NCBI RefSeq assembly: GCF_902170785.1
Contig: NZ_CABHYG010000013.1
Location: forward strand, 101,261-165,260
From: Yersinia proxima
Lineage (GTDB): Bacteria; Pseudomonadota; Gammaproteobacteria; Enterobacterales; Enterobacteriaceae
Length of the DNA stretch: 64,000 bases
Direction of reading: 5' to 3'
Below, one piece after another: positions 26,757-36,149 of the stretch. The position numbers and the translations under genes were made by a program. The notes below the pieces were generated by a model. That model ran no database searches. It saw nothing but the letters and a program-made list of their open reading frames with translations, and was not told the DNA's origin. The stretch's first letter is position 1. Each line of letters starts with the position of its first letter.

Positions 26757-27693
26757 TGCAGAACATTTGGCCGCAGTGATGGTTGAGCAGTTTATTAAAG
26801 CCGTGGAGAACGGGGTTGATCTGATACCTGTTGTCGCTGACTCCACTTCGACAGCGAAAATTGGGCCGTTTATAGCTCGTTTCCCAGACCGAGTCGTTAA
26901 TGTCGGGATTGCCGAGCAGGCGATGGTGGGCACGGCGGTAGGGTTATCCATGGGCGGAAAAGTGGCAGTAACCTGTAATGCCGCGCCCTTCCTGATTTCG
27001 CGCTCCAACGAACAGCTCAAAATCGATGTTTGCTACAACAATAGCAATGTAAAACTGTTTGGTTTGAACTCAGGAGCCAGTTATGGGCCGTTGGCGAGTA
27101 CTCACCACTGTATTGACGATATCGCCATTCTACGCGGCTTTGGCAATATTGAGATTTATGCCCCCTCCGACCCGCAAGAGTGCCGCCAGATAATTGATTA
27201 TGCTCTGGCGCATATTGGGCCGGTTTATATCCGTCTCGACGGTAAATCTTTGCCGCCACTGCATGATGAGCACTACCAGTTTGTTCCCGGCCAGATTGAT
27301 ATTTTGCAGGAAGGGCAGGATATTGCTCTGGTAGCTATGGGTTCTACAGTTCATGAAGCTGTTAGCGCGGCTGCGATACTGGCAGATAACAACGTTTCTG
27401 CTGCGGTGGTCAACGTTTCTTCGATTCGCCCATGTGATACTCAAAAGCTGTTAACCATCCTCAAAAACAGCCAACGGGTGATAACCATCGAAGAGCACAA
27501 TATTAATGGCGGTGTGGGCAGTCTGGTGGCTGAAGTGCTGTCCGAAGCAGGCAGTGGCATTCCATTGGTGAGACTCGGTATTCCTGATGGCGGTTATGCG
27601 ATTGCGGCCGACCGGGCAGAAATGCGGGCTTATCATGGTTTTGATGCAGCAGGCATTGTGGCTCGTGCTTTGCGGTTCTGCCGGGGAGAGTAA
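26749..27693 (+). CDS. Split transketolase, C-terminal subunit
   Basis: A 314-residue protein holding the transketolase pyrimidine-binding and C-terminal domains. The catalytic glutamate is in GIAEQAMVG (about 65-73), with VADSTSTAKIGPF before it; the C-terminal domain includes VALVAMGSTVHEAVSAA-like text and TIEEHNINGGVGS. It overlaps the N-terminal subunit gene by eight bases, so the two are made together. With that subunit it transfers two-carbon units between a ketose phosphate made by this operon's kinase and an aldose phosphate. Confidence 0.88.
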   Translation: MSNAEHLAAVMVEQFIKAVENGVDLIPVVADSTSTAKIGPFIARFPDRVVNVGIAEQAMVGTAVGLSMGGKVAVTCNAAPFLISRSNEQLKIDVCYNNSNVKLFGLNSGASYGPLASTHHCIDDIAILRGFGNIEIYAPSDPQECRQIIDYALAHIGPVYIRLDGKSLPPLHDEHYQFVPGQIDILQEGQDIALVAMGSTVHEAVSAAAILADNNVSAAVVNVSSIRPCDTQKLLTILKNSQRVITIEEHNINGGVGSLVAEVLSEAGSGIPLVRLGIPDGGYAIAADRAEMRAYHGFDAAGIVARALRFCRGE

Positions 27694-27695
27694 TC

Positions 27696-29183
27696 ATGCC
27701 AACGCCGATTATTTTGGCCATTGATGAAGGAACCACCAACGCCAAAGCCATTGCGGTGGATGCTGCTGGACAAATTCTGGCGAAAGCCTCGGTGCCGCTG
27801 TTGTTGGAGCATCCGAGGCCCGGCTGGGCGGAGCAAGATCCGCTGGCTATCTGGCAGGCAGTTTCTTTAGCCATAGAAGGGTGTTTGAGCCAGTTGGCAG
27901 GGGTACGGGTTGCCGGTATAGCTATCAGTAATCAACGCGAATCGGTGCTTATCTGGGAGCGAAAGACAGGAATACCTCTGACTCGAGTGGTCAGTTGGCA
28001 GTGTCGGCGCTCGGAGGCATTCTGCCAGGCGCTGAGTCAGTTACCGGAAGCGGCAATAATAGCCGAACGTACCGGATTGCAGATTGATCCCTTATTCCCA
28101 GCGGCTAAAGTTCACGGCATGTTGGCGGAAATTCCGCTGGGTGTCGAGCGTGCGGCCCACGGCGAATTATGTGTTGGCACTATCGATTGCTGGCTCACCT
28201 GGCAGCTCAGTGGCGGCCAAAGTTTCTCGACTGATTTTTCCAACGCTGCCCGAACTCAACTGTTTAATATTCATTCTGGTCAATGGGATCCAGACCTGTT
28301 GGCGCTATTTGGCATTCCCAGTCTTTGTCTGCCCGCGGTTTTACCTTCGGCGGCTGTCCACGGGCACACTGGCAATATGGGTATCACTGGCTTGGGTCAG
28401 GGGATACCGATTGTGGCGCAAATTGGTGATTCCCATGCCGCGCTCTATGGGCAGGGCGGTGACCGTGCTGGCGAAATCAAAGCCACCTACGGCACCGGTT
28501 CATCTTTGATGACCACCGTGAAACAAGCCAGTGCGCAGAGTCTCGGCTTAAGCACCACGATTGCCTGGCATGACGGTGAATTACGTTACGCCCTTGAAGG
28601 CAATATCACGCATACCGGTTCCGGTGTAGCGTGGGTTTCGCGCATGTTGGGGGTGACTGACTTAGCTCGTCTGACTGAAATGGCGCAAAGCCAGCCGGGT
28701 AATCAAGGCGTCTATTTTGTCCCGGCATTATCAGGTTTGGGGGCACCCTATTGGGACAGTCAAGCTCGCGGTTTGTTTTGCGGCCTCACTGATGCAACTA
28801 CGCCCGCAGTTCTGGCCCGTGCCGGGTTGGAGTCTGTCGCCTACCAAATAGCGGATGTCTTTTTTGCCATGGAGCAGGCCGGTCATCATCGCCTTGAACG
28901 GTTGCGGGTGGATGGCGGCGCAACCAGTAACCGCTGGTTGATGCAATTTCAGGCCGATTTGTTGCAGCGCACCCTGATACGCAACCATACCGCAGAAGTG
29001 TCGGCATTGGGGGCGGCTTATTTAGGGGGGAAAACTTTGGGCTGGTGGCAGGATAGTCAGCAACTGGCGGCACTCCCCCGTGAAGTGGAATACATCGAAC
29101 CGCGCGTTCAAAGCGCGGAGATGCAAGATAACTATAGCCTCTGGCAAACGGCCATCGCGCGTGCGCGTTTTCAGCCGAAATAA
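27696..29183 (+). CDS. FGGY-family carbohydrate kinase
   Basis: A 495-residue sugar kinase of the glycerol/xylulose kinase family. The N-terminal ATPase motif is DEGTTNAKAIAVD (about 9-21). GDSHAALYGQGG (about 243-254), KATYGTGSSLM, SGLGAPYWDSQARGLFCGL and VDGGATSNRWLMQFQAD are standard. It starts two bases after the transketolase stop. It probably phosphorylates the ketose released by the isomerase encoded next; within the proposed pathway it would be an apulose kinase. The substrate is not fixed by sequence. Confidence 0.87.
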   Translation: MPTPIILAIDEGTTNAKAIAVDAAGQILAKASVPLLLEHPRPGWAEQDPLAIWQAVSLAIEGCLSQLAGVRVAGIAISNQRESVLIWERKTGIPLTRVVSWQCRRSEAFCQALSQLPEAAIIAERTGLQIDPLFPAAKVHGMLAEIPLGVERAAHGELCVGTIDCWLTWQLSGGQSFSTDFSNAARTQLFNIHSGQWDPDLLALFGIPSLCLPAVLPSAAVHGHTGNMGITGLGQGIPIVAQIGDSHAALYGQGGDRAGEIKATYGTGSSLMTTVKQASAQSLGLSTTIAWHDGELRYALEGNITHTGSGVAWVSRMLGVTDLARLTEMAQSQPGNQGVYFVPALSGLGAPYWDSQARGLFCGLTDATTPAVLARAGLESVAYQIADVFFAMEQAGHHRLERLRVDGGATSNRWLMQFQADLLQRTLIRNHTAEVSALGAAYLGGKTLGWWQDSQQLAALPREVEYIEPRVQSAEMQDNYSLWQTAIARARFQPK

Positions 29184-29203
29184 CCCAAACCAGGAGTAAG
29201 CAT

Positions 29204-30625
29204 ATGTCAGCAATACCTCGTAAGTTAACTTTCGCGGTGATTATCGGCAACCGGGGTTTCTTCCCAAGTTATTTGGTTGCAGATGCACGCCGCGATGCTC
29301 AGGCACTGTTTGACCGCTTGGGGATCAACATCATCATGCTGAATGAAGAGCAAACGCCGCTGGGTGGGGTGGAAAACTGGCGCGATGCCAAAGTGTGTGC
29401 CGAATTATTCCGTAAACACAGTGAAGAAATTCATGGTGTGGTGGTCATTCTGCCTAACTTTGGCGATGAAAAAAGTGTCTCCGATGCCATTCGTCTCTCT
29501 GGCCTTAAAGTGCCGGTACTGGTGCAAGCAGAAGAAGACGCACTGGACAAAATGGGGCTGGCGACACGGCGTGACAGCTTCTGCGGTAAAATCTCGCTCT
29601 GCAACAATTTGCGCCAATATGGCATTCCCTTCACATTGACCCAGCAACATGTTTGCAGCTTAAACAGTAACATATTCAGTCGTGACGTAGAGCAGTTTGT
29701 ACAACTGTGCCGTGTGGTACATGCCATGAAACGCGTCAGAGTTGGGGCTATTGGCGCGCGCCCAACTAACTTTAATACCGTGCGTTATAGTGAAAAGTTA
29801 TTAGAGAATTTGGGGATTACCGTTGAGACCCTTGATCTATCTGAAGTATTTTTCCGCGTAGCTAACCTCAGTGACAATGATATCCGTGTCGGTGAAAAAC
29901 TGGCGTTATTGAAAGCCAATGGTGATACCAGTGCTATCCCACAAGATAAACTGCACAAAATGGCAAAACTGTTTGTGGTTATCAGTGAGTGGATTATTGC
30001 CAATGATATTGATACCACCGCTATGCAGTGTTGGACTTCATTACAACAGAATCTGGGAATTAACGTCTGCTCCATCATGAGTGTGATGTCCGGGCAATTA
30101 ATGCCAAGTGCCTGTGAAGTGGATGTGATGGGCGCATTATCGATGTATGCCCTGGCGAGTTGTTCGTTGGCACCGGCCTCGATTGCTGACTGGAATAATA
30201 ACTTTGGCGAAGAACGTGATAAATGCGTGCTATTCCATTGCGGCAACTTTGCCAGTGAAAGTTTAGAAAGCTCAACTATGGGCACTGCGGATATTATCGG
30301 AACAACTGTGGGTTGTGAGAATACCTGTGGCGCGGTTCATGGCCGCATGAAATCAGGCCCATTGACCTATTTCCGCCTCTCATCAGACGATTTCACCGGG
30401 CAGGTGCGAGCCTATGTGGGGGAAGGGCGTTCAGTCAGTGATGAGTTGGATACCGTTGGGTGCCGCGCAGTTGTAGAAGTGCCGCAACTGGAAAGTTTAC
30501 TCACACATATCTGTAATAATGGTTTCGAGCACCATGTGGCGATGAACCATTCGGCTACAGCTAAAGTGCTGCAAGAAGCATTCAGTAAATACCTGGGTGT
30601 TGACTGCTATTGGCATGCGAAATAG
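29204..30625 (+). CDS. L-fucose/L-arabinose isomerase-like protein
   Basis: A 473-residue protein of the FucI/AraA fold. N-terminal text AVIIGNRGFFP is the family start. The C-terminal half has GQLMPSACEVDVMGALSMYALA, with a Glu and Asp placed as metal ligands are, plus CGAVHGRMKSGPLTYFRLSSDD and, near the end, HHVAMNHSATA with a late histidine. It should convert an aldose to its ketose in the cytoplasm before the kinase step. It is the last gene of the operon, 20 bases after the kinase, with AGGAG upstream. The aldose is not known; D-apiose fits the partners. Confidence 0.82.
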   Translation: MSAIPRKLTFAVIIGNRGFFPSYLVADARRDAQALFDRLGINIIMLNEEQTPLGGVENWRDAKVCAELFRKHSEEIHGVVVILPNFGDEKSVSDAIRLSGLKVPVLVQAEEDALDKMGLATRRDSFCGKISLCNNLRQYGIPFTLTQQHVCSLNSNIFSRDVEQFVQLCRVVHAMKRVRVGAIGARPTNFNTVRYSEKLLENLGITVETLDLSEVFFRVANLSDNDIRVGEKLALLKANGDTSAIPQDKLHKMAKLFVVISEWIIANDIDTTAMQCWTSLQQNLGINVCSIMSVMSGQLMPSACEVDVMGALSMYALASCSLAPASIADWNNNFGEERDKCVLFHCGNFASESLESSTMGTADIIGTTVGCENTCGAVHGRMKSGPLTYFRLSSDDFTGQVRAYVGEGRSVSDELDTVGCRAVVEVPQLESLLTHICNNGFEHHVAMNHSATAKVLQEAFSKYLGVDCYWHAK

Positions 30626-30719
30626 CGTGTTGGCGTTAAGTGCTTAAATTATGCCGCACCAGGGATGGCGCGGTTAAATCCAGGGCTTCAGTAAACCTGG
30701 AATTTCAGTAAACCTATGG

Positions 30720-31664
30720 CTACAGTAATGTCTCGGCGGTAATTCTGTCGGTAATCAATACATCAATATAGTTACCTGTCAGTGCACCACGAATGGCGGC
30801 ACTTTTCCCTACCCCTCCGGCCAGTGCGACGACTCGCGGGCAAGCCCGTAATTGTGGTAAAGACATACCAATCACCGGATCTTCTTCGTCACTAAGTACT
30901 GCGTTCCCCGCAGCATCAAAATAATGCAGGCACAAATCCCCCACGGCACCGCGATCAGCCAGTAATTTAAGCATCTCTTCGTGGTAATAGTTACCGGAGT
31001 TTTTCAATAGTTGGGAGGGTTCCAGATCGCCAATCCCAACTAACGCCAGATCAACCTCAGCAAATTTATTCACCACATCAGCGACTTCGCCACTCGATAT
31101 TAGACGGGTGCGATCTTCAGTCGAACGCTCAATACTTTGTGCGGGCAGTAAGTAAGCTGGGCAATTCAAAATATTTGCCAGTGCCTGGGTTAACAATGTG
31201 GCTTGCACATTGCCGTTGGGGCCAACCCCGCCTAATAATTGAATGACGCCGCTGGTTTTGATGTTAAGCGGATGAAGGTTATCAACCATTGCCCGAATTG
31301 TGCTGCTCCACGAAGAAATACCCACCATATCGTTTGGACGAATACTGGTTTGCATATAGTGGGCTGCGGCGGAACCGATAGCTTGTTTTATCTGAGCAGA
31401 GCTGGCGTCATCGGCGATATCGACCACGATGGCCTGGTCGATTCCATAGTGTTTCTGAATGCGCGATTCGATGCCAATAAACATATTAGGGGGCTGGATG
31501 ACGCTGATTTTAACCACCCCCTCTTTAACGCAACGGGTGATCGCACGGGAAACAAATGACTGGGATAAATGCAGGCTTTCCGCAATTTCGGACTGCTTCA
31601 TACCTTCGGTGTAATACAGCGTGGCTATTTTCACCAGTAACCGCTGTTCATCTTGTCTCGACAT
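30720..31664 (-). CDS. SorC/DeoR-type sugar-responsive regulator of the pentose cluster
   Basis: A 314-residue SorC-family protein: N-terminal helix-turn-helix (about 18-42, MKQSEIAESLHLSQSFVSRAI) and a C-terminal effector domain (IQLLGGVGPNGNVQATLLTQALA, AGGVGKSAAIRGALTG). It is convergent with the last gene of the pentose operon and has no other likely target nearby, so it probably controls that operon in response to a phosphorylated intermediate. A TTTATTC/GAATAAA repeat lies in its own upstream region. Activator or repressor cannot be told. Confidence 0.87.
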   Translation of the reverse strand: MSRQDEQRLLVKIATLYYTEGMKQSEIAESLHLSQSFVSRAITRCVKEGVVKISVIQPPNMFIGIESRIQKHYGIDQAIVVDIADDASSAQIKQAIGSAAAHYMQTSIRPNDMVGISSWSSTIRAMVDNLHPLNIKTSGVIQLLGGVGPNGNVQATLLTQALANILNCPAYLLPAQSIERSTEDRTRLISSGEVADVVNKFAEVDLALVGIGDLEPSQLLKNSGNYYHEEMLKLLADRGAVGDLCLHYFDAAGNAVLSDEEDPVIGMSLPQLRACPRVVALAGGVGKSAAIRGALTGNYIDVLITDRITAETLL

Positions 31665-31838
31665 TGCTCCACCCCGCTAAATACCTCATGTTGGTATTTT
31701 TATTCAAAGCCGAATAAATAACAAGCAGTACCCATTTCAACTCCTTTTTAATCAATACTTAGCACAGCACCTATAGAGCAAAGTATCTATACAGCAAAGT
31801 CATAGGTATTAAAGTCTCTATGCCCGCCACCATTGGGA

Positions 31839-33173
31839 CTATTGCTGCTGAGGCTCTTCTTCTGATGAGTTTTCTACCGGTTCTTTTCCTGCTTCAGCCT
31901 GATCAGGCGGGGGCATGATGTCGTGAATCAACTGTTCATCAAAGCTGGGGTTAAGTGCCGGGGAGAGTGGAGAACTGACCAAACTATCGGGTATGGCCAT
32001 ATGTGGCACCGGAGCATCATTAACAAATTCGTCTTGATCCTGTTTAACTGTTCTGCTGAAGGCTATCAAACTTAAGCCGCAGAGTGAGAAAAACGCATAC
32101 AGAATATTGCCACCCAGAGGGGCAATCAGCGCGCCCACGGCAAGTGGCCCGATACTGGCACCCACACCGAATGACATCAGTAAACATGCCGCTAAAGAGA
32201 CTCGCCGTTCCGGTGCAATCAGGTCATTGGCAAGTGCAACGACCAATGGATAAAGCGTGAACTGCAACATGCTGACGATAAAGCCTAAACCCAATAAAAA
32301 ATGGAACGAGATATGCGGCACCAGCGCTAGCGGCAGTGCTGTTAAGGCCAGTAATAATGCGTTAATACGTAGCAGGAGTGTGCGGTTATAGCGGTCGGAC
32401 AGCCAACTGAGTGGGAGTTGGGCGACCAATCCGGCAAAAATAGATAACGCCATGAACAGGCCGGTTTCTTGAGTGGAAAGCGATTGCAAGCTGGCATAAA
32501 CCGGTGCCAGACCATAAAACGAGCCGACAATCATGCCGATAACTAATGTCGAGGCCAGTATTTTGGGGATGGAGTTGATAAAGAATTTCAGTTCCATAGG
32601 AGCCGGTGACATCTGCTGAGCATTACTGCGAGTGGTCAGGGCTACAGGGACCAAACACAGAGCAAAAAACAGAGCAATAATCATGAGAGTGCTTAAACCC
32701 AGTTCAGGTTGAAGCATCAACACGACTTGGCCTAATGCCATACCAGCATAAGTTGCCGCCATATAAAAGCCAAACACCGTGCCGCGCTGGCTAGACTCTG
32801 CTTGATCATTCAGCCAACTTTCCAACACCATAAACTGGCACATCATGCAGAGGCCAATAATCAAGCGTAGAACTACCCACGCAGGGATATATTCAGTGAG
32901 GCCATGACTTAACACCGCAGCTGTAATAATGCCGGCACAGGCCACGTAGGCACGGATATGACCTACCCGAGCTATCAGGAAGTGACCGACCTTGCCTCCA
33001 ATCACCAAACCAATATAGTTTGCAGCAATAATTGCCCCGATTAATGCACCGGAAACATGGATAGCAGTCAACCGTAACGAGATATAGGTGGTTAATAAAC
33101 CTGAACCCAATAGCATCAGCACGGTGGCGCTATAAAGAGGGAAGAAGGCGTTAAGAATTTTTTTCACTGTCAC
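31839..33173 (-). CDS. MFS transporter, YcaD-like
   Basis: A 444-residue major facilitator with about twelve hydrophobic segments between residues 10 and 385. The 2-3 loop has GGKVGHFLIARVGHIRAYVA, and the loop between halves is polar. The C-terminal 60 residues form a hydrophilic, acidic, proline-rich tail (to NSSEEEPQQQ) absent from shorter members. The family includes E. coli YcaD, whose substrate is unknown. It is monocistronic and divergent from pncC. The substrate cannot be predicted. Confidence 0.8.
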   Translation of the reverse strand: MTVKKILNAFFPLYSATVLMLLGSGLLTTYISLRLTAIHVSGALIGAIIAANYIGLVIGGKVGHFLIARVGHIRAYVACAGIITAAVLSHGLTEYIPAWVVLRLIIGLCMMCQFMVLESWLNDQAESSQRGTVFGFYMAATYAGMALGQVVLMLQPELGLSTLMIIALFFALCLVPVALTTRSNAQQMSPAPMELKFFINSIPKILASTLVIGMIVGSFYGLAPVYASLQSLSTQETGLFMALSIFAGLVAQLPLSWLSDRYNRTLLLRINALLLALTALPLALVPHISFHFLLGLGFIVSMLQFTLYPLVVALANDLIAPERRVSLAACLLMSFGVGASIGPLAVGALIAPLGGNILYAFFSLCGLSLIAFSRTVKQDQDEFVNDAPVPHMAIPDSLVSSPLSPALNPSFDEQLIHDIMPPPDQAEAGKEPVENSSEEEPQQQ

Positions 33174-33401
33174 GTCCTTAGTTCATCATGCCGGTAAATT
33201 ACCGGTACGACAGATGTCGCCAGCCGCATCTTCATTATTTTGATACTAACAGCTGAGTCTCTGAGGTAAAGCGTTGTACGGTAATGTGCTTTTTTTCATT
33301 ACACCTTGCGAGGCGTTTCGCAAAACGAACAGCTGTTGTCGTTACGCCGCAAAGAAGTGCTACTATCGGCGGCGGCAGACTTTATTCGAGTAGGGGCAAT
33401 A

Positions 33402-33890
33402 ATGCGCGAAGAACAATTACGTCAGCTTAGTACCGCAGTCGGTCATAAACTTAAAGATCGTGGTGCCTGGGTTACCTGTGCCGAATCATGTACAGGTGGT
33501 TGGGTGGCTAAAGCCCTGACCGATATTGCTGGCAGCTCAGCCTATTTTGATCGTGGTTTTGTCACGTACAGCAATGCGGCAAAGCATGATTTACTGGGTG
33601 TAAAAGAAAGCACTTTGGCTGAGTATGGCGCCGTTAGTGAAAATGTCGTCCAGGAAATGGCTTTGGGTGCATTGCGAGCAGCTAATGCGGATTTCGCAAT
33701 ATCGATTAGCGGAGTTGCCGGGCCAGATGGCGGCTCGACGGAGAAACCGGTGGGCACCGTGTGGTTTGCTTTTGCTACGCGTAACGGCCAGATTAGTGCG
33801 ACAAAACAACTTTTTTCCGGCGATCGTGACGAGGTCAGGTCGCAAGCGGCTGTTTTCGCACTACAAACACTTTTAGATGATTTTCTATAA
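33402..33890 (+). CDS. pncC: Nicotinamide-nucleotide amidase
   Basis: A 162-residue CinA C-terminal domain protein that deamidates nicotinamide mononucleotide to nicotinate mononucleotide, recycling NAD. Visible elements are VTCAESCTGGWVAKALTDIAGSS (about 26-48), with the catalytic serine in AESCTGG, and SGVAGPDGGSTEKPVGTVWFA (about 106-126). The ATG at 33402 gives the usual length; the open frame starts at 33306 but the added residues are atypical. It lies directly upstream of recA, as in other Enterobacterales. Confidence 0.93.
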   Translation: MREEQLRQLSTAVGHKLKDRGAWVTCAESCTGGWVAKALTDIAGSSAYFDRGFVTYSNAAKHDLLGVKESTLAEYGAVSENVVQEMALGALRAANADFAISISGVAGPDGGSTEKPVGTVWFAFATRNGQISATKQLFSGDRDEVRSQAAVFALQTLLDDFL

Positions 33891-33898
33891 AATTAGTC

Positions 33899-33926
33899 TT
33901 GATACTGTATGATTGTACAGTATAAT
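33899..33926 (+). promoter_or_regulatory. recA promoter with LexA (SOS) box
   Basis: TTGATA (33899-33904), a 16-base spacer and TATAAT (33921-33926), the same arrangement as in E. coli recA. The LexA box TACTGTATGATTGTACAGTA (33903-33922) covers the spacer and both hexamers in part, and matches the consensus ends perfectly. Expression should be repressed by LexA and induced by DNA damage. Confidence 0.92.
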
Positions 33927-33944
33927 TAGTGATAATTTCTTGCA

Positions 33945-34071
33945 TATACCCTAAATAATTTGAGTTGCAGGAAGGCGGCAAGTGAGTGAATCTCGATGAA
34001 TTGACGTCAGTCAATGATTCGGGTGAGGGAAAGCAGCCAACGCGCATGCAGCTTGAAGTATAACGGGTATA
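33945..34071. repeat. ERIC element B (127 bp) in the recA leader
   Basis: An ERIC copy lies between the SOS promoter and the recA start codon, so it is transcribed as part of the recA 5' untranslated leader. Core text is GATGAATTGACGTCAGTCA, a somewhat diverged centre. Its length, aligned by ends, is exactly 127 bp. Confidence 0.85.
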
Positions 34072-34127
34072 AAACAACATTCAGTGGTGATGACGGGGTA
34101 ACCCAGCATCCCAGAGAGGGAGTAAAA

Positions 34128-35192
34128 ATGGCTATTGATGAGAATAAACAAAAGGCGTTAGCAGCAGCACTGGGCCAAATTGAAAAACAATTCGGCAAAG
34201 GCTCTATCATGCGCCTTGGCGAAGACCGCTCAATGGATGTTGAAACCATCTCTACTGGTTCTCTTTCTCTTGATATCGCATTGGGGGCAGGTGGCCTGCC
34301 AATGGGACGTATTGTTGAGATCTATGGTCCTGAATCGTCCGGTAAGACAACCCTGACCTTACAGGTCATTGCTGCCGCACAGCGCGAAGGTAAAACCTGT
34401 GCCTTTATCGATGCGGAGCATGCTCTTGACCCTATTTATGCTAAAAAATTAGGCGTAGATATTGATAACCTGCTGTGTTCTCAGCCAGATACCGGCGAAC
34501 AAGCACTGGAAATCTGTGATGCGTTGACTCGCTCGGGTGCAGTTGATGTCATCATCGTTGACTCCGTTGCAGCATTAACACCAAAAGCTGAAATTGAAGG
34601 TGAAATCGGTGACTCTCACATGGGGCTTGCGGCTCGTATGATGAGCCAGGCTATGCGTAAACTAGCGGGTAACCTGAAAAACGCAAATACCCTGTTAATC
34701 TTCATCAACCAAATCCGTATGAAAATCGGCGTTATGTTTGGTAACCCTGAAACTACGACGGGTGGTAATGCCCTGAAATTTTATGCATCTGTACGTTTGG
34801 ATATTCGCCGTATCGGTGCAGTAAAAGAAGGTGATGTGGTTGTTGGTAGCGAAACACGCGTTAAAGTGGTGAAAAACAAAATCGCAGCGCCATTTAAACA
34901 AGCTGAATTCCAGATTCTGTATGGTGAAGGTATCAATATTAACGGCGAATTGGTTGATTTAGGTGTTAAGCACAAACTGATTGAGAAAGCCGGTGCATGG
35001 TATAGCTACAACGGTGACAAGATTGGTCAGGGTAAAGCGAATGCCAGTAACTACTTAAAAGAAAACCCAGCAGTTGCTGCTGAGTTGGATAAAAAACTGC
35101 GTGAAATGCTCCTCAATGGTGGCAATGGCGAGCAGGCTGTAGCAACAACCGCATTTGCTGATGAAACTGATGAAACCAGCGAAGAGTTTTAA
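34128..35192 (+). CDS. recA: RecA recombinase
   Basis: The 354-residue strand-exchange protein and LexA co-protease. The ATP-binding P-loop GPESSGKTT (about 66-74), [44 protein letters not shown] (loop 2 region) and the acidic C-terminus ETDETSEEF are all present. The ATG at 34128 with GAGGGAG upstream is the family start; the frame is open from 34014 but those codons come from the ERIC leader. It is followed by an intrinsic terminator and recX. Confidence 0.98.
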   Translation: MAIDENKQKALAAALGQIEKQFGKGSIMRLGEDRSMDVETISTGSLSLDIALGAGGLPMGRIVEIYGPESSGKTTLTLQVIAAAQREGKTCAFIDAEHALDPIYAKKLGVDIDNLLCSQPDTGEQALEICDALTRSGAVDVIIVDSVAALTPKAEIEGEIGDSHMGLAARMMSQAMRKLAGNLKNANTLLIFINQIRMKIGVMFGNPETTTGGNALKFYASVRLDIRRIGAVKEGDVVVGSETRVKVVKNKIAAPFKQAEFQILYGEGININGELVDLGVKHKLIEKAGAWYSYNGDKIGQGKANASNYLKENPAVAAELDKKLREMLLNGGNGEQAVATTAFADETDETSEEF

Positions 35193-35234
35193 TTTGTAAG
35201 GTCATCGACCGGGTTAGCAAATTAAGCAATTAGC

Positions 35235-35264
35235 AAACGGCTCACTTAATCAGTGGGCCGTTTT
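35235..35264 (+). terminator. recA terminator
   Basis: AAACGGCTCAC pairs with GTGGGCCGTTT (one G-bulge) and ends in TTTT. It lies about 40 bases after the recA stop, so recX is expressed by read-through or from its own promoter. Confidence 0.75.
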
Positions 35265-35301
35265 AGTTAATGATGATGTACATAAGTGCTTCAAGTTATA
35301 T

Positions 35302-35503
35302 CTACACCCAAAGTAATTGGGTTACAGCAAGGCAGCAAACGAATGAACCCCGATGAGCTGACATCAGTCAGTGATTTGGGTGACAAATATGCTGGGAGCA
35401 GATTTGAACGCTGCTTACAGCGGCCTCACAGAAGCGAGACCCATGGATGGGCCGAGTAACGAGCGCAGCTAACACGGCTGCAGTTTCAAGTAATAAGGGT
35501 AAT
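35302..35503. repeat. ERIC element C with a 75-77 bp internal insert, upstream of recX
   Basis: ERIC ends and arms are recognisable (CACCCAAAGTAATTGGG at the left and GCAGCTAACACGGCTG then CAGTTTCAAG at the right). After GGGTGA the element is interrupted by about 77 bases (35384-35460) before resuming at GAGCGCAGCT. The insert contains CGCTG-CTTA-CAGCG and CCCAT-GG-ATGGG hairpins. Total length 202 against 127 for the intact copies. The right end supplies AAGGG before recX. Confidence 0.8.
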
Positions 35504-35504
35504 T

Positions 35505-36008
35505 ATGAATGACCTATTGAGTCGTGCTATGAGGCTCTTGTCTCAACGTGACCATAGTGAATCTGAACTGCGCCGTAAACTTGCATCACAACCGTTCCCG
35601 GCAAAAGGCCATTGGGGAAAACGAGTCGGCAATGGGGATTGTGAACCCGTCGCAGACATCGATCCGAAAGTGATTGAGCAAGTGATTGCTTATTGTTACC
35701 AGCATAATTGGCTGGATGATGCCCGCTTTGCTACCAGCTATATTAATAGTCGTAGTCGTAAAGGATATGGTGCACAGCGTATTCGTTCTGAATTGATGCA
35801 AAAGGGTGTCGATAAAGAACTCATTCAAGCTGCTTTTGAAATCAGTGAAATAAATTGGTGTTTGTTGGCAAAAGAAGTTGCTCAACGCAAATTTAGTGAA
35901 ATTTTACCGATTGAATGGAAAGAGAAAGCTAAAGTTCAGCGCTATCTCCTGTATCGTGGTTTCTTCCAGGAGGAAATTCAGTCGATTTACAATGATTTTG
36001 TTGAATGA
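35505..36008 (+). CDS. recX: RecX, regulator of RecA
   Basis: A 167-residue small helical protein that binds the RecA filament and limits its activity. Characteristic text is LLSQRDHSESELRRKLASQPF (about 12-32), WLDDARFATSYINSRSRKGYGAQRIRSELMQKGV (about 69-102) and the C-terminal QRYLLYRGFFQEEIQSIYNDF. It follows recA as usual. The start codon at 35505 is preceded by AAGGG (35495-35499) that belongs to the end of ERIC C, so the ribosome-binding site looks to be donated by the repeat. Confidence 0.93.
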   Translation: MNDLLSRAMRLLSQRDHSESELRRKLASQPFPAKGHWGKRVGNGDCEPVADIDPKVIEQVIAYCYQHNWLDDARFATSYINSRSRKGYGAQRIRSELMQKGVDKELIQAAFEISEINWCLLAKEVAQRKFSEILPIEWKEKAKVQRYLLYRGFFQEEIQSIYNDFVE

Positions 36009-36149
36009 ATGCACACAGGATTTTACTTCCCCGCGAAGAAAATTTATCTTAGTCCCACTTTTTGTTCGTGAGCTTACACATTGTGTTGCCTTTTATGGTT
36101 ACACAATTTGCTCGCGGGCTATTTCTTTTAGCTTGTTTCCGGGACAATT

